64,000 nucleotides of DNA from Nannocystis pusilla (lineage in GTDB: Bacteria; Myxococcota_A; Polyangia; Nannocystales; Nannocystaceae). The DNA lies in assembly GCF_026626665.1 (NCBI RefSeq), contig NZ_JAPNKE010000002.1, positions 4,317,168-4,381,167 on the forward strand. Direction: 5' to 3'. The notes beneath the pieces are model-generated. The model saw nothing but the letters and a program-made list of their open reading frames with translations. It was not told the DNA's origin and did not search any database. Positions 57,863 through 64,000 of the stretch are shown in pieces. Position 1 is the first letter of the stretch, and each line of letters begins with the position of its first letter. The translations under genes were made by a program, and so were the position numbers.

Positions 57863-57904
57863 GCGTCTGCGAATCCGCGGCCCGTCGAAGCGTCGCGGAT
57901 ACCG

Positions 57905-57926
57905 CGAATGTCCCTTCGGACATATC
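57905..57926. repeat. 14-bp repeat pair
   Basis: AATG 57907 with GTCCCTTCGGA and CATA 57921, one 14-bp step, between convergent genes. Confidence 0.65.
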
Positions 57927-57980
57927 ATCATACTTCCAGCCACGCGGCGCGTCGCCTGCCTCGCACCTTCGCTCGCAGGG

Positions 57981-58388
57981 TCAGCGCGCCAAGAACTCGA
58001 TCGTGATCAGCGCACCGCCGGTGCGGCGATCGATCGCCGACGAGACCGTCCCCCACGCGAACTTCGCCGCCGGACCCAGGTCGAACGCCTCGCGCAGCCA
58101 GCGATCGTTGGCCTGCTTGTCCGCGGCGAGCGTCGCGTCGTTCACCTCGTCCCACGACGCAGGCCCGTCCGCCGCGGTCATGCGGATCGCTCGCGGCGAC
58201 TCGCCCGAGAACGCCACATTCACGTAGAAGCTGCGCCCGAACAGCGCGCTCGGCCCGAAGCGGTAGGTCCGGTGCGGCGGGTTGTCGGTCACCAGCGCCG
58301 CGCTCGGATGCAGCGCGAGAAATCGCGTCCTCGTCGTCGCACCATCGATCGCCCCGTCGGCGAACGCGAGCACCCCGTCGCGCATCAT
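57981..58388 (-). CDS. Hypothetical protein
   Basis: A 135-residue soluble protein (MRDGVLAFADGAIDGATTRT through GGALITIEFLAR) with no recognisable family. Strands and Trp/Phe residues suggest a small alpha/beta or lipocalin-like fold. Start ATG 58388 (or 58385) overlaps the stop of the methyltransferase gene (TGATG), so it is translationally coupled and perhaps works with it. Confidence 0.65.
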   Translation of the reverse strand: MMRDGVLAFADGAIDGATTRTRFLALHPSAALVTDNPPHRTYRFGPSALFGRSFYVNVAFSGESPRAIRMTAADGPASWDEVNDATLAADKQANDRWLREAFDLGPAAKFAWGTVSSAIDRRTGGALITIEFLAR

Positions 58389-59066
58389 CGCCGCCGCGCC
58401 AGCACATAGGCGCGCTGACTGAGGAACTCGCGCGGCGTGCTCGGCCCGCGGTCGAGCCGCGCGGTGAGCTCGAAGCCGACCTCGTCGAGCCTCGCCAGGA
58501 CCTCCTCCGCGGCAATGAAGTGCCCGTCGAGGCCGACGCGATGGCCCCACCATTCTTCCAGGCGGCGCACCGATCCGGCCGGGAACCCCGCCGCCGACGT
58601 GTGGACCGCCAGCAGCAGCGCCCCCCGGGCCGCACGATGCGGGCCATCTCCGCGTACGCCTGCGCCCGCCTCGCCGCGTCGAGGTGGATCACCGAATACA
58701 TGCCACCGCTCCGGAGAGCGAGGCGTCACCGAACGGCAGCGCCAGCAGCGAGCCCCGCACGAACTCCAGGCCCTGGACGCCGGCGTGCAGGCGCTGCGCC
58801 TCCGCGATCATGCCGCCCGAGACGTCGACCCCCGTGACCCCGAGGCCGAGCTCCGCCAGGAAGCGCGCCTCGAAGCCGGGGCCGCAGCCGAGGTCGCCGA
58901 CCAGGGCCCCACGCCCGACCATCTCCGCGAACGCCGAGAGCAGCGCGCGATCGAGGATCTTCTCCGCCAGGTCGTCCGCGTACTCGGCCGCGTAGTGGCG
59001 CGCGACCATGTCGTAGGTCGCCTCGATCTCTGCGTGGCCACGATCGTCGGGACCCGTCATCGACAT
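58385..59066 (-). CDS. SAM-dependent methyltransferase, twice frameshifted
   Basis: Class I methyltransferase of about 228 residues. It has VARHYAAEYADDLAEKILDR, motif I VGDLGCGPGFEARFLAE, motif II VTGVDVSGGMIAEAQR, then LPFGDASLSGAVA, motif IV-like MYSVIHLDAARR, RIVRPGGALLLAVHTS, and the C-terminal TPREFLSQRAYVLARRR. The frame must slip by -1 at about 58700, and again at about 58632 in a G6 run (RPGG to ALLLAV). The substrate is not evident; the pattern fits ubiquinone/UbiE-like small-molecule methyltransferases. Confidence 0.85.
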
Positions 59067-59131
59067 CCTCTCTCGTTACCACGTTCCGGCGCGCATCGTC
59101 TGGCCACGTCGACGGCTCCCCGTCATGCGCC

Positions 59132-59719
59132 TCACTCCTCCGCGGACTCGGGCGGCTCGGGCATGAACAGGTCGGCGACGACCAGCTCGATCGCCTCGAA
59201 CGGAGGCACGCGGGCGACAGCGCTGCGGTCGTACGTCCCCGCCAGCACCCAGCGCCCGCGCTCGAGCGTGAACGCCTCGAGCACGGCCGCGACCGGGTCG
59301 ATCAGCCAGTAGAAGGGCACGCCGTGCCTGGCGTACAGGTCGCGCTTGATCACCCGGTCGCGCCGCACCCCCTTCTTGGGCGACAGCACCTCGCAGATCC
59401 AGTCGGGCACCACGTCGATCGGCCGCTTGCCCCAGGGCGACGGCAACCGTTCGCGCCGCCAGCCGACCACGTCGGGTCGGACCACGTCGTGGTCCGTGAA
59501 CTGGACATCGAGCTCGACCACGATCCACCACCCGCCCGGGCCTCCGCGCCCGCGGTCGAACGGTCCGCGCAACCCGTCCACGACCCCGCTTTGCACGTAG
59601 CTGTGCTCGAACAGCGCGCTCGGCTGCGTGATCAGCTCGCCGGCGAGGATCTCCGCCTTCACGTCTTCGGGCGTGGCGAGCAGATCCGCGTAGGTGGCGA
59701 GCTTCGGCGCGGCGGTCAT
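59132..59719 (-). CDS. Uma2 family (DUF820) endonuclease-like protein
   Basis: A 195-residue protein of the Uma2/DUF820 family, which has a PD-(D/E)XK nuclease fold. It shows ATYADLLATPEDVKAEILAGE, then DVVRPDVVGWRRERLP, DWICEVLSPKK (catalytic Asp/Glu-x-Ser strand), and DLYARHGVPFYWLIDP. These proteins are numerous in cyanobacteria and myxobacteria and may be of selfish origin. ATG 59719 lies 7 bp after TATGCT (59727-59732). Upstream in-frame starts add only Arg-rich residues. Confidence 0.9.
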   Translation of the reverse strand: MTAAPKLATYADLLATPEDVKAEILAGELITQPSALFEHSYVQSGVVDGLRGPFDRGRGGPGGWWIVVELDVQFTDHDVVRPDVVGWRRERLPSPWGKRPIDVVPDWICEVLSPKKGVRRDRVIKRDLYARHGVPFYWLIDPVAAVLEAFTLERGRWVLAGTYDRSAVARVPPFEAIELVVADLFMPEPPESAEE

Positions 59720-59790
59720 GTTCGCCAGCATACACCATCCTCCAGGACCTCGCGGCTTGCGGCCGCCGCCGCGCCTGATAGCCTGCGGAG

Positions 59791-60930
59791 GTGGCCGTTC
59801 GCATCCTCGTCTTCGCCGTCTGCGCCGCGCTCGCATCGACCGGCTGCAGCGACGACTGCGGCGACGGCGAGTACCACGACGCCGAGATCTGTTTTGATAA
59901 ACATGTCCTCGAGGTCAGGTCGGAGGCCGCGAGTCCGCTCGCCTTGCGCTCCGGGACTTCGACGGCGACGGCGTCGACGACGTCCTGGTCGTCGGCGCCG
60001 CCGCGGGCACCATCACCACCGACCTGCGGCTCGGCGACGGCGACGGCGGCCTCGGCGAGCCGCGCGACGTCGGCGTCGCCGGGTGCAGCGCCTATCCGGT
60101 GGTCGGCGACCTCGACCTCGACGGCGCCGCCGACCTCCTGTTCCCCTCCTGTGACGCCGGCGTGTTCGTCTACCGGGCCGACCGCGCCGGCGGCTTCATG
60201 CCTGCCGTCGAGGTCGACGTGGGCCTCAAGATCCGCACCACCGCCGTCACCGACGTCGACGGCGACGGCCGCCGCGACCTCCTCGTCCTCGGCAGCCTGT
60301 CCGAACAGCCAGCCGTCAGCCTCGTCCGCGCCGACGCCTCCGGCGGCTTCCTCCCCTATCGTCCACCCCGTCGTCGTCCCCGGCCTCGACCGCCTGCAGC
60401 CCGGGGGCTTCGTCGCCGGCCGGTTGCGCCGCGACGGCCCGGTCGAGCTGATCCTGGCCGAGTGGGAGCGCAGCGACGGCCTCGCGCGGGCCACCGTAGA
60501 GGCCGGCGTCCTCGGCCCGTTCGTGGCCATGACCACCGGCCTGCGCCCCGGCGGCCTCTATCTGCGCGACCTCGACGACGACGACATCCTCGACGTCCTC
60601 GTCCTCGACACCGCGCCCGTCGCCCTCGCCCCGCTGCTCGGCCCCGACCTGTCCGAAGGACCACGTACCGACCTCGGCTCGCGCCCCGGCCCGATCGCCC
60701 TCGCCCACCTCGACGGCGACGGCAGCCTCGACGCCGTCCTGTTCCACGGCGACCGCCTCGGCCTGTGGCGCGGCGTCGGCGACGGTCGCTTCACCGCCGC
60801 CGTCCAGCTCGGGTTCTCCGCCGACGTCGCCGAGGCCGTCCTGCCCGACCTCAACGCCGACGGCCGGGCCGACGTCGTCGCCGGCCTGTTCCCCGAGGGC
60901 GGCCTCGCCATCCGCCTCAGCGGCCCCTGA
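59791..60930 (+). CDS. FG-GAP/VCBS repeat lipoprotein, frameshifted twice
   Basis: About 380 residues. Lipoprotein signal VRILVFAVCAALASTGC, Cys-rich start (DDCGDGEYHDAEICF), then integrin-type FG-GAP repeats, DFDGDGVDDVLVVGAAAG, VGDLDLDGAADLLFPSC, VTDVDGDGRRDLLVLG, and at the C-terminus LAHLDGDGSLDAVLFH and LPDLNADGRADVVAG. The middle part is in another frame: -1 at about 59905-59950, which overlaps a repeat pair at 59899-59918, and +1 at about 60355. GTG 59791 is 6 bp after TAGCCT. Probably a calcium-binding surface protein. Confidence 0.8.
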   Translation: MAVRILVFAVCAALASTGCSDDCGDGEYHDAEICFDKHVLEVRSEAASPLALRSGTSTATASTTSWSSAPPRAPSPPTCGSATATAASASRATSASPGAAPIRWSATSTSTAPPTSCSPPVTPACSSTGPTAPAASCLPSRSTWASRSAPPPSPTSTATAAATSSSSAACPNSQPSASSAPTPPAASSPIVHPVVVPGLDRLQPGGFVAGRLRRDGPVELILAEWERSDGLARATVEAGVLGPFVAMTTGLRPGGLYLRDLDDDDILDVLVLDTAPVALAPLLGPDLSEGPRTDLGSRPGPIALAHLDGDGSLDAVLFHGDRLGLWRGVGDGRFTAAVQLGFSADVAEAVLPDLNADGRADVVAGLFPEGGLAIRLSGP

Positions 60931-61214
60931 CCTCCGAGCCCCGGAAATTCACGGCGTCCCGTTGCGACGCGAAGCACCGCGCAGCGAACAGTGTCCCGCT
61001 CGCGGCGCCACGCGCCCCTCGCATCACCGACCTCGCGCCGCGCAGGTCCACCGCTCGCCGCGCCTGTCCGGCGCGCCGGTTCCGACCTCCTCGCCGCCGT
61101 CCTCCACGCCCCTGGCCTCGTGCCCCCGTTCGGCCTGTCCGCCCCGCCTGGGCTCGCTCGTCGGCGGCTCGCCAATTCGCGCGTCTCGCCGGCGCTGATA
61201 CCCTTGGCGGCGCC
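60931..61214. other. Spacer without a supported gene
   Basis: 284 bp with GC-rich, Arg/Ala-coding open frames only. A TACCCT hexamer at 61199-61204 lies 10 bp before the next ATG. No repeat array seen. Confidence 0.5.
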
Positions 61215-61625
61215 ATGCCCTCCACGAGCACCCCCCGCAACTACGAGTTCTCGGCCGCGGAGAACGTCATCATCCGCCAGCTCGTCGACGCCATGCGGTT
61301 CGTCGCCGCGGCCTCGCTGGCGGTGGGCGCCTTCGTCCTGATCCTCGGGATCGCCGGCCTCGTCACTCAGGGGCGGTCCGCCGTCGGCCCCGCGCTCGGC
61401 GACTTCGCCGAGGCCGTCGTGTTCGTGCTCATCGGCCTGTGGCTGCAGCGGGCCGTCGACGCCTTCAACCGGGTCGTCGAGACCAGCGGCGACGACATCA
61501 CCCACCTGCTCGACGCCCTGCGCGAGCTGACCCGCGTGTTCTCGCTGCAGCGCACCGTCCTGGTGCTGGCCGCCATCGTCATCGTCATGGCGATCGGCAT
61601 CCACGGCGTGCTCTCGCTCGGCTGA
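61215..61625 (+). CDS. Small two-helix membrane protein
   Basis: A 136-residue protein. Hydrophilic N-terminus with EFSAAENVIIRQLVDAM, a helix at about 30-50 (VAAASLAVGAFVLILGIAGL), another at about 68-85, an amphipathic charged stretch (AFNRVVETSGDDITHLLDAL) and a final helix (TVLVLAAIVIVMAIGIHGVL). No family recognised. ATG start after the spacer; convergent with the SDR gene. Confidence 0.75.
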   Translation: MPSTSTPRNYEFSAAENVIIRQLVDAMRFVAAASLAVGAFVLILGIAGLVTQGRSAVGPALGDFAEAVVFVLIGLWLQRAVDAFNRVVETSGDDITHLLDALRELTRVFSLQRTVLVLAAIVIVMAIGIHGVLSLG

Positions 61626-61632
61626 GCGCTCG

Positions 61633-61688
61633 GGCATGTCTTCAAGACCATGCCCGAAAGGACATGCCCCCGAGGACATGTCCTTTCG
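61633..61688. repeat. 14-bp repeat array, four perfect steps
   Basis: CATG 61635, 61649, 61663 and 61677, each exactly 14 bp apart, filling the 69 bp between two convergent stop codons. A textbook example of the family. Confidence 0.93.
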
Positions 61689-61694
61689 ACCCGT

Positions 61695-62519
61695 CTAGCG
61701 CTTCGTGAACTTGCCCAGCCAGCGCGGCAACAGCTGCTGGTAGAACCGCTCCGGCGCCAGCCGCTCGAGCCGCCACAGCCACGCCCCGTCGGCGTGGGGC
61801 AGCGCGTAGAGCGTCCCGGCGGCGGCCGCGTCGAGGGCGAAGCGGGCGACCTCGGGGGCCTGCAGCGTGGCGCGGTCCATCAGCTTGCCCACCGCCGACG
61901 CCCGCTTGTCGCTGCCGTGGTGGCGGCCGGCGTCGATGATGCGGGTGCGGAAGAACGTCGGGCACAGCACCGTCACGCCGATGCCGGCCGGCGCCAGCTC
62001 GGCGGCCATCGTCTCCGACAGCGCGACCACCCCGGCCTTCGTCACGTTGTAGGGCGCCATCGTCGGCGTGCACAGCAGGCCCGCCGCCGAGGCGACGTTG
62101 ATCACGTGGCCGCGGCCCTGCGCGCGCATCTGCGGCACGAACAGCTCGCAGCCGTAGATCACGCCCCACAGGTTGACGCCCATGATCCACTCCCAGTCCT
62201 GCTGCGGGATCGCGTCGACCGGCCCGCTGGTGGCCACGCCGGCGTTGTTGATCAGCAGGTCGACCCCGCCGAGCAGCGACGTCGCCGCCTGCGCCAGCTC
62301 GGCCACCGCCGGGCGACTGGCCACGTCGCACGCGCGCGCGTAGGCCTTGCAGCCGAGCTTCTCGACCATGGCCGCCGTCTCCTCGGCGCCGGCGAGGTCG
62401 ATGTCGGCGGCCACGATCCGGGCGCCCCGCCGCGCGAGCTCGAGGCTCAACGCGCGGCCGAGGCCACCACCCGCGCCGGTGACCACCGCGCGCACCGGCT
62501 TGTCGAAGGAGAGCGTCAT
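61695..62519 (-). CDS. Short-chain dehydrogenase/reductase
   Basis: A 274-residue classical SDR. The cofactor loop VVTGAGGGLGRALSLEL suits NAD(P), with AADIDLAG (Asp after strand 2, favouring NAD), NNAG, the catalytic Ser in NVASAAG and Tyr-Lys in YNVTKAG. The substrate is unknown; a long-chain alcohol or acyl derivative is plausible from the Phe/Leu-rich C-terminus. In the given sequence the frame is open upstream into truA, so a 684-residue fusion could be called. I treat it as separate, starting at ATG 62519. Confidence 0.9.
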   Translation of the reverse strand: MTLSFDKPVRAVVTGAGGGLGRALSLELARRGARIVAADIDLAGAEETAAMVEKLGCKAYARACDVASRPAVAELAQAATSLLGGVDLLINNAGVATSGPVDAIPQQDWEWIMGVNLWGVIYGCELFVPQMRAQGRGHVINVASAAGLLCTPTMAPYNVTKAGVVALSETMAAELAPAGIGVTVLCPTFFRTRIIDAGRHHGSDKRASAVGKLMDRATLQAPEVARFALDAAAAGTLYALPHADGAWLWRLERLAPERFYQQLLPRWLGKFTKR

Positions 62520-62529
62520 GCGCGGGAAG

Positions 62530-63401
62530 CTACACCAGTTCCGCGAGCGGCTGCGGCTCGTCGTCCGGCCGGGCGCGCGCGTCTGCCAGTCGGCGGGCGG
62601 CCACGGATCGGGCCAGTGGACCTCGACCAGCGTCAACCCTTGCGGTGGCGCCGTGCGCCCGGTCCGGCGGCGATCGGGGCGCGCCAGCAGCTCGGCGATC
62701 TGCGTCGGCGGCCGGCGCCCGAGCCCGACCTCGACCAGCGTGCCGACCATGATGCGCACCATGTTCTGCAAAAAAGCCTCGCCGCGGACCGTCACGGTCA
62801 CGACCGCCGGCGTGTCGCTCGCGGCCACCGTGCTGAGCCCGGCCGGCTCCTCCGCCGGGGTCGCCGCCACCTCGACCGCGAGCATCGTCCGCACCGTGGT
62901 CTGCGCCTGGCACGAGCTGGCGCGGAAGCCGGCGAAGTCGTGTTCGCCCACGAACGCCGGCGCCGCCGCCTGCATCGCCGCGACATCGAGCGGCCGCGCC
63001 AGGTGCCACTCGCCGCGGGCCGTGGTCGGCACGCGGTGCGGGGTGCAGCGGATCCGGTAGCGGTAGGTCTTGCCGTCGTTGAAGAACCGCGGGTCGACCG
63101 CGCGGCCGTCGGGCAGCTCGCAGGGCCACGCGCCCAGCACCCCGACGTCGCGCGGCAGCTTGCTCGTGAGTCCCAGCACCACCCCCCGGTCGGGGATCGA
63201 GAGCGTCGGCTCGAAGCCCACCAGCTGACCCAAAGCGTGGACGCCGGCGTCGGTGCGACTGGCGGCCCGGGTCCGCACCGGCTGCCGGTAGAGCTCCGCC
63301 AGCGCCGCCTCGAGCGCCCCTTGCACCGTCCGGGTGCCCTCCTGGCGGGCAAATCCGTGGAAATCGGTGCCGTCGTAGGCGACCCGCAGGAGCAGCGTCA
63401 T
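62530..63401 (-). CDS. truA: tRNA pseudouridine synthase A, frameshifted at the C-terminus
   Basis: Makes pseudouridine at positions 38-40 of the tRNA anticodon arm. It starts TLLLRVAYDGTDFHGFARQ, with the catalytic Asp in SRTDAGVHALGQ. Then come PRDVGVLGAWPCELPDG, DGKTYRYRI, GEHDFAGFRASS, and the FLQNMVRIMVGTLVEVG signature with LTLVEVHWPDPW near the end. Near 62575, in GCGCGCCCGG, one missing C shifts the frame past its stop and into the SDR gene. Restoring it gives a TAG-terminated end ...EPQPLAELV at 62530. Gap to the SDR start is then 10 bp. Confidence 0.92.
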
Positions 63402-63524
63402 GAGCGCGGACGCACCATCGACCGCCCCCGGCGAGCTGTCAACCGAACTCGGCAATTCGCCGCTGGACGCGACAAAGCAGCGCCCCACGCGCGATTTCTT
63501 GCTACCCTCAAAGCCCCCCGGGCG

Positions 63525-64000
63525 ATGGACTTCCGCAAGACTTACTTCCTGCTGCCGAACCTCTTCACCCTCTCGGGCCTGTTCTGCGGCTTCTACGCGA
63601 TCTCGGTGTGCGCGCGGCTGAGCGACGAGGGCGGGGGCAGCGACGCGCTCTACAAGGCCTCGCTGGCGATCATGCTCGGCCTGTTCTTCGACGCCGCCGA
63701 CGGCCGGATCGCCCGCCTCACGCGCACGCAGTCGGAGCTCGGCCTGCACCTCGACAGCCTCAGCGACCTCGTCACGTTCGGCGTGGCGCCAGGGCTCGTG
63801 ATCTACCGCTGGGGCCTCGAGGGCTTCGGCCGCGCCGGCCTGTTCATCGCCTTCCTGTTCGTCGCCGGCGGCGCGTTCCGCCTGGCCCGCTTCAACGTCC
63901 TGTCGCTGCGCGCGATCGACGAGAAGCCGGGCAAGTACATGCTGGGCCTGCCGATCCCGGTGGCGGCGACGGTGCTGATCTCGACGGTGATGGCGTTCCA
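63525..64000 (+). CDS. pssA: CDP-diacylglycerol-serine O-phosphatidyltransferase (partial)
   Basis: Reads on past the right edge of the window; 158 residues are visible. It makes phosphatidylserine, the precursor of phosphatidylethanolamine. It begins MDFRKTYFLLPNLFTLSGLF and contains the CDP-alcohol phosphatidyltransferase motif D-x2-DG-x2-AR-x8-G-x3-D-x3-D, seen as DAADGRIARLTRTQSELG followed by LHLDSLSD. Several membrane helices follow, and the conserved LGLPIPVAA. Divergent from truA. TACCCT at 63503-63508 is 16 bp before the ATG. Confidence 0.93.
   Translation, partial: MDFRKTYFLLPNLFTLSGLFCGFYAISVCARLSDEGGGSDALYKASLAIMLGLFFDAADGRIARLTRTQSELGLHLDSLSDLVTFGVAPGLVIYRWGLEGFGRAGLFIAFLFVAGGAFRLARFNVLSLRAIDEKPGKYMLGLPIPVAATVLISTVMAF

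Noticed and set aside
57831..57926. Treating every array as a set of intrinsic terminators
   Set aside because: Arrays form hairpins but lack T tracts and occur inside genes and upstream of starts as well as at gene ends; true terminators (after gltA and tRNA-Pro) look different.

Overview
This 64 kb window is very GC-rich bacterial DNA, closely packed with genes on both strands. I infer a myxobacterium (Myxococcota), probably of the Nannocystis/Plesiocystis type. The grounds are the large set of secreted lipoproteins with Thr/Ser/Gly-rich linkers, a C-terminal Cys/transmembrane/Arg sorting tail of the MYXO-CTERM kind, a bacterial oxidosqualene cyclase, and GTG/TTG starts. No search was run, so the taxon is an inference.

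Layout. 1-4.8 kb: carA-pyrB (pyrimidine synthesis, minus), then a CinA-like protein, a lipoprotein and a TerC membrane protein (plus). 5-10 kb: a secreted helical-repeat protein, then a minus-strand operon of DUF507, an ETF-like protein and an ADP-forming acyl-CoA synthetase-like protein. 10-16 kb: a frameshifted NUDIX gene, a DUF962/Mpo1-like protein, a frameshifted HEAT-repeat protein and an oxidosqualene cyclase (sterol synthesis), separated by repeat-filled spacers. 16-21 kb: patatin, apt, surE, tRNA-Pro(GGG) with promoter and terminator, a MerR regulator and ihfA. 21-32 kb: a DUF2330 secreted protein, a YndJ-like membrane protein, a choice-of-anchor-A-like lipoprotein, a membrane glycosyltransferase, pspA, holB and a leucine-rich lipoprotein. 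32-36 kb: small membrane/PH-like proteins, thrB and a DsbA-like lipoprotein. 36-43.7 kb: etfB-etfA, two histidine kinases (the second apparently without a working ATP site) and a TPR protein. 43.8-49 kb: two lipoproteins and an efflux membrane-fusion protein with its two-component system. 49-56.5 kb: a secreted astacin-like metalloprotease, a glycine-rich parallel-beta lipoprotein, a D-threonine-aldolase-like enzyme, a DUF167 protein and a lipoprotein. 56.5-64 kb: gltA, a methyltransferase, a Uma2 nuclease-like protein, an FG-GAP lipoprotein, an SDR enzyme, truA and the start of pssA.

Three window-wide patterns stand out. (1) A dispersed family of degenerate tandem repeats with a period of exactly 14 bp, unit CATGYCCNNNNGGA, built on the palindrome GGACATGTCC. 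Arrays fill most gene-gene spacers, often abut or supply stop codons, and also sit inside coding frames, where they encode linker peptides. Alongside them are at least five locus-specific tandem repeats with units of 50-82 bp. (2) About 20 apparent one- or two-base frameshifts, mostly in G/C runs or CG dinucleotide repeats, including in housekeeping genes (thrB, truA). These look like sequence errors more than decay. Two of them create apparent gene fusions. (3) A TANNNT-type -10 element ends 6-7 bp before the start codon of many genes, which predicts widespread leaderless transcription.
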